Positions 55,996-64,000 of a stretch of DNA of 64,000 nucleotides are shown one piece after another. Source of the DNA: Lactarius indigo (lineage: Eukaryota; Basidiomycota; Agaricomycetes; Russulales; Russulaceae); NCBI GenBank assembly GCA_025766275.1, contig JAFKAC010000010.1, positions 868,001 to 932,000 on the forward strand. Reading direction: 5' to 3'. The translations under genes were made by a program, and so were the position numbers. How positions within the stretch are numbered: the stretch's first letter is position 1; each line of letters starts with the position of its first letter. Under the pieces are notes generated by a model, which saw only the letters and a program-made list of their open reading frames with translations, did no database searches and was not told the DNA's origin.

Positions 55996-56538
55996 TGTTG
56001 AGACGCGACTGTTAAAGTCACATGTCTCGTGGGATCTGATTGAGTCAGCCCACATACTAAATACGGTATCTGTCCCTTATGGACTTATGGACACTCCGGA
56101 CTCATACGGACCGCTTTTGTTTATCCTTATTGTTAGATCCATATATGGTTCTTATTGTTCTTTCTATTGTTAAGATACCGGTATTGTCTGCTTTAGGCAG
56201 CTATTGTTCTCTGCCATCCAATGGCATTTCTCCCTCTGGCGCACAGACCACCTGCATTGTGTTTGGGTCACCAGTGCGCACAGACCATTATTAGCTAAGC
56301 GTCCTGTATATAAGGACTGCTGTTTTCGCCTCTACACTTCAGAGTTCCTTCTACCTCTGAAGTGTAAGTTCCTCCTTTCTACCTTACTTCTTTCACCTTT
56401 ACTTATAAGACGTTCTATAGAACTTGTCTGTCTCTAGGTGTGTAGTAATGGTATTAGAGTTCCTTCTACCTCTGAAGTAACTTGTCTGTCTCTAGCTGTC
56501 AAAGCTTATCCCTTGCTTGTTAGTTCTGCGCTTCAACA
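55996..56538 (+). repeat. Copia 5' LTR
   Basis: 543 bp; TATATAAGG promoter box near 56308. It contains two short internal duplications (TTCCTTCTACCTCTGAAGT at about 56345 and 56460; AACTTGTCTGTCTCTAG at about 56422 and 56479). Followed directly by GGTTATGGGCCC (56539 onward), the presumed primer-binding site; the matching tRNA was not determined. Confidence 0.95.
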
Positions 56539-57543
56539 GGTTATGGGCCCTGACGCCTAATAACTAACTTGCTCTCATCAGATCTACTTGTGTCACCTTG
56601 CTCTCTCAGCCGACTACATTCTTTGTCGTCCCCTATACTTCCAGTGAGCATCCTCTATCCTCTTCGACACACCCTTCTTTCTTGTCCACCATGACTTCGG
56701 TCATGTGCCATTTTGGCTAGCCTCCTAAGGAGGTTCTCATGAGAGGTTTTACATAACCTCAAATTCCTCTGTGCGCACTACTATATCTTCATTACCCAGT
56801 CTTCGTCTGGAAGTGCTTTCATAGGCCAATAGGGGAAGACCCTTGCGGCTATAGGCCTCTCTAATGGTTGGGTGATACTCGGTTAATACCTGGGTCACTT
56901 TAAGGGGTGTGAAGGCCTGGTTAATAGTCAAACCCAGAAGTCCTTCCCTCTGACACAACTAGGAGACGCTACTTAGTACTATACACAGTAGCTATGACTA
57001 GACCTCTGCTAGGAGAAGTATTCGCTCCCTTTGTGCAGGATTCGCTGCATAGCATGTATCACTAGTCTAGTTACTTAGTACCAAGACCCTTAATGGTCTG
57101 TTCTAGAGACTCCACAGACGGAAGATTCAGTTGTTATGGGAGTTGATCCCTATCACTGTCTCTTGAACTCGCTGTTGGCTCCTCTCTAGGGTACTACCCT
57201 TTACTATAGATCCTTAGTAGCCCCAGCATCAAGGCTGTAAGGTTGAGGGATACAGAGACTTAGTAGTCCTTCGCCGGACCAAAAGCTCCTATTCCGTCGA
57301 AGCCAACAAAGCTGTTGCATGACTATTACCCATAGTAACATTTGGGCTTCGTGGATCTTAGTATAAGGCAGCCATCAGTACAAATGATTCCACTACATAA
57401 CTATATCCAAGTCGCACATATTTGAGGCATGACACTACATGTGTTATGGAGTATAGCGCTCCTATGGCTGGACCTTTACTTTCTCTACCAAGATCTGAGC
57501 TGGTTCTGACTGCTCCTCGGAACCAGATTTACAAACATCTCAA
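56539..57543 (+). other. Copia 5' leader
   Basis: About 1 kb between LTR and polyprotein start with no long plus-strand frame. It presumably holds the primer-binding site and packaging signals. Confidence 0.7.
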
Positions 57544-60500
57544 ATGTCTTTCCACCTTGTCTTCCCTCCGTCCGTCACCCTCGCCAAGTTGGATGGCACC
57601 AACTGGCAGACCTGGTCTGCCACCTTCACCTCCCTCATGTTGATGAACGGGTGCAGCAGGCACCTCACACATGGTGCTCCTGCATCTGTGCCCCAACATC
57701 CCCCCCTTGCAGCAGGTGCTGTGGGGCCCACTGGCCCTACAGATGAGGGACTCGCCATCCTTGCCCTCTGGGCAAAACAAGAAGAGGTCATCACTGGCCT
57801 CCTATTTTTATCAGTGACAACGGAGGTCCTATCTGGTATTCACTCCTCCCACATCTTTCCAACTGTACATGACAAATTTGTGGAGTTGGAGAACCTCTAT
57901 GGTCAGGTTGGCTCTATGGCCACCTTTAATATTTGGGTGGGCTTGGCAAATACCAAGCTTCAGGAAGGTAGCCCCTTCCTACCTCAGCTCCAAAAAATGC
58001 TGGACCTGAGGAACACCCTGGTGGAGCAGGGAATGCCCGTCTCGGACATGCAAATGTCCTTTATACTTCTAGACGCGCTTCCCCCATCCTACAGCACCAT
58101 AGCTGGTACCATCCTGGCCTCTGGCCCCCCCTCTAACCTACAACCTCAGGACCTCATCAACAGGTTCATTAATGAGGAATCTCGTCTCGCAGGTCCCGTG
58201 GCGTCCTACAATAAGGTCGCCCCCGTCAAAAAATCTTCGGCCCCTCACGCTCATGAGGCGCGGCCATCGGGCAGCTCTGTGTCTTCGGACATAATCTGCC
58301 ACTACTGCAAAAAACCTGGCCATAAAAAGCCAGAATGTTACAAACTCAAACGGGACCAGGAGAATGCCAAGAAGGGGAAGGCAGGACAGCGGGCAAAGGC
58401 CGCCCAGAATACCACAGTAGAGGTGCCGGACTCACTTCCGGCAAACAGGTTAAATAGCATACCTGTACCAAAGAGCCGACTATTTACTATAGTCAATGGC
58501 TCTGGCAAAATAGAGGAGGTACATGAAGTACCTCAGGTTTCCCTTTACACGATGGGTACACACAGTACCCAGATTGCATCAAAATGGATGATGGACAGCG
58601 GGGCGTCAGCACATTTCACACCCCACATAGAAGACTACGACACCTACACTCCTCACAAAGGTGTTGAAGTACTTCTAGGAGATAACTCCTTGCTAAGGAG
58701 TGTTGGTACTGGAACGGTAACAATCCATACCAACTTTGGGTATGACCTAAAAATCTCCAATGTGCTGCACCTTCCCAATACGCACTCGCGCATACTGTCC
58801 ACCCCTGCCCTAACAGCTAAAGGGGCCATAGTAAGTTTTGATGCCACTACCTTTGCCATAAGGTATGATGGGAAAACCATTGCGGAAGGACACAAGGCTT
58901 CAGGCCTATACTGGCTTGATGGGCATCATAAAGTAAACGCCCAAGCAACTGCATCTGCTAGCCTTGATGTCTGGCATCAGCGCATGGGACATATGTCCAA
59001 AGAAGCGCTCCAAAGATATGCTCCAAAGTCCGTAAAAGGACTTAACATAGATGAATCCCCTGAGGAAGAAGGTCCCTGTCATGGGTGCGAACTTGGCAAG
59101 TCCACCCGCAAACCTTTTCCTCCCTCCCAGAAGCGTGCACAAGAATCCCTTGAACTTGTGCACAGTGACCTTGTTGGCCCACTACAGAGTAATTCTATTC
59201 AGGGCAACAAATACTTCGCCACTTTCATAGATGACTTCTCCAAAGCTGCAGTTGTCATCCCTATGAAGTCTAAAGACGAGTTTACGGGTGCCTTCCTACA
59301 CTACAAGGCATGGGCTGAAAAACAACAAAATAAGCCCATTAAAACCCTGCACTCTGATCGTGGTGGCGAGTATGTCAACAATGTCCTAAAAGACATTCTT
59401 CTGGAAGAAGGGATTGAGCATATGCTTACGATGCCCTATTCCCCACAACAGAATGGGAGAGCCGAGCGGTTTAACCGCACCATCATGGAAAAAGGCACCA
59501 GCATGCTTCATCATGCAGGTCTTAGCCTCGGCTTTTGGGAACAAGCAGTTCAAACTGCAGTGCACATCTATAACCGCACTCCCACCCGTTCTAATGAGTG
59601 GAAAACTCCGCTGGAGCTCTGGGATGGTACAGTCCCAGATGTCTCTTACTTTAGAGTATTTGGCTGCAAAGCCTACTATCATGTACCAGAACACAACCGG
59701 CGCAAATTAGATCCTAAATCAAAGGAAGCCGTGTTTGTGGGCTATGAACCCAATTCAAAGGGTTACAAACTCTGGGATAGACATAGCCGGTGCTTCGTCT
59801 CTTCAAGAGATGTTACATTTGACGAAGCTACCTTCCCATCCCTGAGTGACCTGACTAGTCACTCCAATCAACCAATCTCTTCTCCCGTGTCCGGCGAACC
59901 TGCTAAAGGGGCTGCTGTTGCCGGTGAGATATTCTTTGTAGTGCCTAGTCAGCCTATGCCAGCTGTTGCCCCTGCGGCACCTCAGACACCAGTCTTTGTC
60001 TTACCACCTGTCCAGGTGCCCGCAGCACCAGTACAACAGCCTAGCACACCCCCCAACACTTCTCCAAACCCCGCAGACCAGACAATATATCACACTCCTC
60101 CATCCCAAGCACCTGCTCCTACCACCCCAAGGCACCCTCGCACTCGCTCGCAAGGGAGACCGCCTGTAGTAACTGCCCCAATCCCTGCCCCTAATTTCAA
60201 TAGGGACATCTCTCCTCCTAGGGAAACACCTAGATCTCCGAGGAATGGGCTAGTTACTTCACCCCCTCGCCCAAGGCGTGGGACCAGGGTACGATTCACA
60301 AATCCTCGCTACTACACAGAGGAGAACGATGAATTTGTGCCTGGGAGTAGCAGACTGGGTATGATGGACTTGCTAAACGCTGCTGAGGTTCCTGGCTACA
60401 AGGACCCGCAGACATTTAAGCAAGCTATGGAGTCTGACCAAGCTGTCGATTGGCTTGAAGCGTGCCAGTATGAACTGGACGCTCTCGACAAGCTTGATGT

Positions 60501-61947
60501 CTGGAGGCTTGAACCCCTTCCTGAAGGAAGGAAGGTGGTTAAGTGTAAATGGGTGTTTAAGAAGAAGGCAGATGGACGCTTTCGTGCTAGGCTAGTGGCA
60601 AAAGGGTTCACCCAACTAGAGGGGGTGGACTTTGACGAAACTTTCTCCCCAGTTGCCCGCTTTGAGTCCCTGCGACTCCTTCTCGCGTTGGCTACGCTTG
60701 AAGATTGGCATATTCACCAGATGGATGTCAAGTCGGCATTCCTTCATGGGGAACTGGAGGAAGAAATATATATGGAGCAACCAGTCGGTTTCGTCACAGC
60801 TGGCTCCAAGCACCTTGTGTGCCGGCTACAAAAGGCCCTTTATGGCCTGAAACAAGCTTCCCGCGCATGGAATGTGCAATTCCATGGGGTCCTAGTTGAC
60901 CTAGGCTTTACGCGGACGTACTCTGATGCAGGAGTATACGTGTATCATCTTCAAGAGGGGGGTGATACACTTTTCGTGATCTTATATGTAGATGACATCA
61001 CTATACTCGGAAGTTCCTTATCAAAAATCAATGATCTGAAGGCTTCTCTATCTAGTCGATATGAGATGACCGATCTGGGAGAAATCCAGTCTTATCTCGG
61101 TGTTAACATCACCAGAGACCGTGCTAATCGCACTATGGAAATCAACCAGTCAGATTACATCCGCGATGTAGTGGAACGCTTTGGAATGTCTGATTCCAAT
61201 CCAGTATATACCCCTCTTCCCTCTGGCGCCGAGGCACACTTGATCAAGTACACAGATCAGGCCTCTACTTCTGAGATTAAGAAGTATCAACAGATAATTG
61301 GGTCTCTGCTATATGCGCAGATTGGAAGCAGACCTGATATTTCCTTCGCTGTTGCGCGCCTTAGCCAATTTGCTTCCAACCCCTCACCTCAGCATTTACG
61401 CCTAGCCAAGTATGTCCTGGCTTATCTTAACAGCACCAAGGACTACTCGGTGCGCTATGCTGGAGGGAATGACAATGGTGGTGAAGGTCTTCATGGCTAC
61501 TGCGACGCTTCCTGGGGAGATCAGGAAGAAAAGCATTCCACCTCAGGTTTTGTCTACCTGCTTGCAAATGGAGCCATCTCATGGTGTACCAGAAAGCAAA
61601 AGACAATTGCGCAGTCTACCACTGAGGCAGAATACATGAGCCTCTCAGACGCCTCTAATCAGGCTCAGTGGTATGCCACTTTCCTTGGAGAACTGGGGTA
61701 CGAGGTATCCTCCCCCATTCCTCTGCACTGTGACAATAAGGGTGCTGTGGACTTAGCTCTCAACCCTGTCACTGGGAGACGTTCCAAACACATTCTGATC
61801 AAGCACCATGTAGTCAGGGAATACGTAGAAAACAAGGTCATACACCTGATACGTACACCCACAGGGGAAATGGTTGCAGATGGACTTACTAAGTCACTGC
61901 CCAGAGAACCCTTTGAAAAAATGGTAGCTGATCTAGGAATGGTGTAA
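57544..61947 (+). CDS. Ty1/copia Gag-Pol polyprotein, intact
   Basis: 1467 residues. Gag region first, with CCHC zinc knuckle CHYCKKPGHKKPEC (from Cys252). Aspartic protease MMDSGASAHF (Asp351). Integrase zinc part WHQRMGH (His478) with CHGCELGKSTRKPF, then the catalytic core with HSDRGGEY (Asp605) and MPYSPQQNGRAERFNRT. A Pro/Ala-rich linker (about 800-920) follows. Reverse transcriptase runs from KCKWVFKKKADGRFRARLVA through QMDVKSAFLHGELEEEIYM to ILYVDDITILG (Asp1150/1151). RNase H has YCDASWGDQEEKHSTSGF (Asp1321), STTEAEYMSL and HCDNKGAVDL. It ends LPREPFEKMVADLGMV. The order protease-integrase-RT-RNase H is diagnostic for copia. No stops or frameshifts, and every catalytic motif I checked is present, so it is likely autonomous. 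Confidence 0.97.
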   Translation: MSFHLVFPPSVTLAKLDGTNWQTWSATFTSLMLMNGCSRHLTHGAPASVPQHPPLAAGAVGPTGPTDEGLAILALWAKQEEVITGLLFLSVTTEVLSGIHSSHIFPTVHDKFVELENLYGQVGSMATFNIWVGLANTKLQEGSPFLPQLQKMLDLRNTLVEQGMPVSDMQMSFILLDALPPSYSTIAGTILASGPPSNLQPQDLINRFINEESRLAGPVASYNKVAPVKKSSAPHAHEARPSGSSVSSDIICHYCKKPGHKKPECYKLKRDQENAKKGKAGQRAKAAQNTTVEVPDSLPANRLNSIPVPKSRLFTIVNGSGKIEEVHEVPQVSLYTMGTHSTQIASKWMMDSGASAHFTPHIEDYDTYTPHKGVEVLLGDNSLLRSVGTGTVTIHTNFGYDLKISNVLHLPNTHSRILSTPALTAKGAIVSFDATTFAIRYDGKTIAEGHKASGLYWLDGHHKVNAQATASASLDVWHQRMGHMSKEALQRYAPKSVKGLNIDESPEEEGPCHGCELGKSTRKPFPPSQKRAQESLELVHSDLVGPLQSNSIQGNKYFATFIDDFSKAAVVIPMKSKDEFTGAFLHYKAWAEKQQNKPIKTLHSDRGGEYVNNVLKDILLEEGIEHMLTMPYSPQQNGRAERFNRTIMEKGTSMLHHAGLSLGFWEQAVQTAVHIYNRTPTRSNEWKTPLELWDGTVPDVSYFRVFGCKAYYHVPEHNRRKLDPKSKEAVFVGYEPNSKGYKLWDRHSRCFVSSRDVTFDEATFPSLSDLTSHSNQPISSPVSGEPAKGAAVAGEIFFVVPSQPMPAVAPAAPQTPVFVLPPVQVPAAPVQQPSTPPNTSPNPADQTIYHTPPSQAPAPTTPRHPRTRSQGRPPVVTAPIPAPNFNRDISPPRETPRSPRNGLVTSPPRPRRGTRVRFTNPRYYTEENDEFVPGSSRLGMMDLLNAAEVPGYKDPQTFKQAMESDQAVDWLEACQYELDALDKLDVWRLEPLPEGRKVVKCKWVFKKKADGRFRARLVAKGFTQLEGVDFDETFSPVARFESLRLLLALATLEDWHIHQMDVKSAFLHGELEEEIYMEQPVGFVTAGSKHLVCRLQKALYGLKQASRAWNVQFHGVLVDLGFTRTYSDAGVYVYHLQEGGDTLFVILYVDDITILGSSLSKINDLKASLSSRYEMTDLGEIQSYLGVNITRDRANRTMEINQSDYIRDVVERFGMSDSNPVYTPLPSGAEAHLIKYTDQASTSEIKKYQQIIGSLLYAQIGSRPDISFAVARLSQFASNPSPQHLRLAKYVLAYLNSTKDYSVRYAGGNDNGGEGLHGYCDASWGDQEEKHSTSGFVYLLANGAISWCTRKQKTIAQSTTEAEYMSLSDASNQAQWYATFLGELGYEVSSPIPLHCDNKGAVDLALNPVTGRRSKHILIKHHVVREYVENKVIHLIRTPTGEMVADGLTKSLPREPFEKMVADLGMV

Positions 61948-62298
61948 AGATGGGTTCTAGGACGTCGAATTGTTGTGTATACTTGCAACAGACCTCCTAG
62001 TTTAATAGCTAAGAAAAACCCTTCTTAAAGAACTGAAGAAGTTGGACCTGTTCCATCTTATCTCCCAGCTTACGGCTCTTCAAAAAGTAGTTCTTTAGAA
62101 CTACATCATCCTCATAGAGCAGTGCATGAAGACCTCCAAAAAGTTGTCCTTTATCAGGACTTCTGCGTACATAGATTCTTTCTAACCAGAGAATCGAAAC
62201 ATTTCTCATAGTAACAGTTAAAGCAATAAAGTGTCCTGCCAAGGCACTTTCACTCAATGCTTGCACCACTCTTGTGGACTGTCTCTATCATGGAGGGA
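61948..62298 (+). other. Copia 3' untranslated segment
   Basis: 351 bases between the polyprotein stop and the 3' LTR; a short purine-rich tract (GGAGGGA) directly precedes the LTR and probably primes plus-strand synthesis. No gene. Confidence 0.7.
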
Positions 62299-62841
62299 TG
62301 TTGAGACGCGACTGTTAAAGTCACATGTCTCGTGGGATCTGATTGAGTCAGCCCACATACTAAATACAGTATCTGTCCCTTATGGACTTATGGACACTCC
62401 GGACTCATACGGACCGCTTTTGTTTATCCTTATTGTTAGATCCATATATGGTTCTTATTGTTCTTTCTATTGTTAAGATACCGGTATTGTCTGCTTTAGG
62501 CAGCTATTGTTCTCTGCCATCCAATGGCATTTCTCCCTCTGGCGCACAGACCACCTGCATTGTGTTTGGGTCACCAGTGCGCACAGACCATTATTAGCTA
62601 AGCGTCCTGTATATAAGGACTGCTGTTTTCGCCTCTACACTTCAGAGTTCCTTCTACCTCTGAAGTGTAAGTTCCTCCTTTCTACCTTACTTCTTTCACC
62701 TTTACTTATAAGACGTTCTATAGAACTTGTCTGTCTCTAGGTGTGTAGTAATGGTATTAGAGTTCCTTCTACCTCTGAAGTAACTTGTCTGTCTCTAGCT
62801 GTCAAAGCTTATCCCTTGCTTGTTAGTTCTGCGCTTCAACA
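62299..62841 (+). repeat. Copia 3' LTR
   Basis: 543 bp, nearly identical to the 5' LTR (see there), followed by the CATAC target duplication. Confidence 0.95.
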
Positions 62842-64000
62842 CATACGCGCAACGAGTTGGTCACGTCTGGTGAGGGAGGCACGGAGGCGGTACACGTCAG
62901 CGGTGACTCCTGGGTCGGCGAGTAAATACATGGCTTGGTCGACCTCGTTTCGCGCCGGATGGTCTGCGCGAAACAAGTCCCTGGTCTCTGGTGAATCGGA
63001 GGGGAGGTCCGGGCCGTTGCGGGGTTTGGCGAACAGTGGTCCATAGTAAACAGGTTGATTACGCCCCTCGGTGGCGATGATCACGGGTCGGTCGCGTTGG
63101 TCGATCAGAAACTGGACAAACGGAGCTCGCCCCCTCGTACCGTTAGCAAGCGGTATCTCCATGAGATAGTCGTTAGTAGGGAGCGTCATGGTCCAGTGTC
63201 GGTCCGGCCGCTCGATCCTATCAAGAAGCGACCGGGCTTGGTCTGTTCCTTGCGGATTAATGGGTTTCGGGGGTAGCTGGTGCTGTGGTGATGTCGGCGT
63301 TGGATTGGTGATACGCAGAGCGAGAGTTGGTTGCGTTGGAGGTGGCAGAGCGAGGCGAGGTACCTCTGGTGCTGGCGTGAGAGGCGATTGGGGTCCTTCC
63401 CAGAGTCCCGCTTCTTCTTCTTCCTGAGCAATCTGTTCCAGAGCTTCTCTCAGTAGTCGTTGTCGCCGATTAGTGCGAGCCTGTGAGTGCCGACGGTGCA
63501 GCCCTTGTGGAGTGATATAGGTGCTGAGGCCCCACATATCTTCGCGAGAACGCGGAGAGTTTTCCCGCGCGTCATATGTGGGTCCGATATTGGCCCAACG
63601 TTCGACTTCGCGGTTGACCTGTGCGCGTAACCACTGTGGAGTGTCGTCATCGGAGATCCACGGGTACTGTGGTGGATGGCGAGGGGGGGCGTTATCCATG
63701 AGGGTGATGTGGTTGACGGTAGCAGTCTGAGAGTTTTTATACTCCTGGACGAGGTCGGGGGCGCGTAAATGTGTCTCCGGTTCCCAGCTGTCGTGTGCCG
63801 CAGAGTACCCCTTCCATCGTACCAGATATTGTGGCGTTTTCCGACGACCGAAGAGTCGATAGTCGAGAAGTCGTTCTACCTCCCATTCCTGTTCTCCGTC
63901 GATGAGATCCGGTGGCGGTTGGACCTCTTTGGCACCGTTGATTTCGGTGGTTTTGTACGGGGTCAGTAGTCCTGCGTGGAACGTGTTGTGGATGCGCCAG
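62842..64000 (-). CDS. Ty3/gypsy pol C-terminus: chromodomain plus long in-frame extension
   Basis: Minus frame open from the window edge. The integrase tail IHNTFHAGLLTPYK is followed by DLIDGEQEWEVERLLDYR and TPQYLVRWKGYSAAHDSWEP (about 63770-63900), a canonical chromodomain that in chromoviruses guides integration to marked chromatin. The frame does not stop there: it passes VNHITLMDNAPP (63699) and continues as a Pro/Arg-rich domain (DTPQWLRAQVNREVERWANI, HRRHSQARTNRRQRL, QEEEEAGLWE, WTMTLPTNDYLMEIPLANGT) to the copia site at 62842, resuming at 55995. The extension totals about 510 residues. No lesion other than the copia insertion was found in the visible part. Confidence 0.75.

Larger units (their letters stand above)
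55996..62841 (+). mobile_element. Ty1/copia LTR retrotransposon, complete, nested in the gypsy element
   Basis: 6,846 bp with 543-bp LTRs at both ends, beginning TGTTGA and ending TCAACA, flanked by CATAC (55991-55995 and 62842-62846). The LTRs show one difference that I could find (ACGG at about 56064 versus ACAG at 62367). The single polyprotein frame is intact. This points to very recent, possibly ongoing, activity. Confidence 0.95.
54972..64000 (-). mobile_element. Ty3/gypsy chromovirus, minus orientation, 5' part beyond window
   Basis: The 3' LTR is 54972-55313, preceded on the minus strand by a polypurine tract (AGAAGAGGGGCTA, about 55314-55326). The pol C-terminus with a chromodomain is at the right edge. 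A copia element is nested at 55996-62841. The integrase, RT and 5' LTR must lie right of 64000. The left flank next to the LTR ends TCGCA, the presumed target duplication; its partner is not visible. Confidence 0.8.

Noticed and set aside
56079..56437. Short ORFs in the copia LTRs (71 and 77 codons, repeated at 62382-62740)
   Set aside because: They occur identically in both LTRs and overlap promoter and leader sequence; no family resemblance.

Overview
The window looks like a piece of an Agaricomycete (mushroom-class basidiomycete) chromosome. The evidence is: genes split by many 41-67 nt GT-AG introns; a KDZ-type DNA transposon with Cys-cluster transposase; chromodomain Ty3/gypsy and Ty1/copia elements; a UstYa-like protein; and a duplicated multi-pass membrane-protein family. 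The genus cannot be read from the sequence. I found no tRNA, rRNA or CRISPR.

Positions 1-36,200 are a gene-poor host region. Genes I could splice by eye include a type II peroxiredoxin (4709-5492, minus), a seven-exon membrane protein (8677-10119, minus) with two decayed or diverged paralogues in tandem (about 30060-31570 and 32565-34260), a decayed M20 Gly-Xaa carboxypeptidase (13267-14586), a UstYa-like oxidase (26617-27229) and several unrecognised ORFs. Between about 17 and 26.6 kb there is no convincing gene; part of it is an old ~1.1 kb duplication.

Positions 36,247-53,440 form a nested set. A Tc1/mariner-type transposase gene is cut just before its second catalytic Asp by a 16.1-kb KDZ element (37047-53145) with ~145-bp terminal inverted repeats and a 7-bp target duplication (AGTCCTC). 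Joining the flanks restores the mariner frame exactly. The KDZ element carries subterminal arrays of a 38-bp unit built around a 21-bp palindrome (GTCCGAGAT-N3-ATCTCGGAC) at both ends, a multi-exon transposase, and four cargo genes: a small protein with an N-terminal hydrophobic segment, a Cys-rich coiled-coil protein, an Ala/Pro-rich coiled-coil protein and a probable divergent HMG-like protein. The TCCGA core recurs in at least three unrelated internal minisatellites and in the intergenic regions, while CpG looks scarce elsewhere in the element. A 724-bp solo LTR with 5-bp target duplication interrupts the transposase.

Positions 53,649-64,000: a repeated-family Agaricomycete gene is cut by a minus-strand Ty3/gypsy chromovirus (3' LTR 54972-55313, running off the right edge). 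Its pol frame continues past the chromodomain into a ~510-residue extension with a gag-like Cys/His motif. That frame is in turn split by a nearly pristine Ty1/copia element (55996-62841, LTRs with one visible difference, 5-bp duplication CATAC, intact 1467-aa polyprotein).

Insertion order: mariner, then KDZ, then the solo-LTR parent; independently, host gene, then gypsy, then copia.
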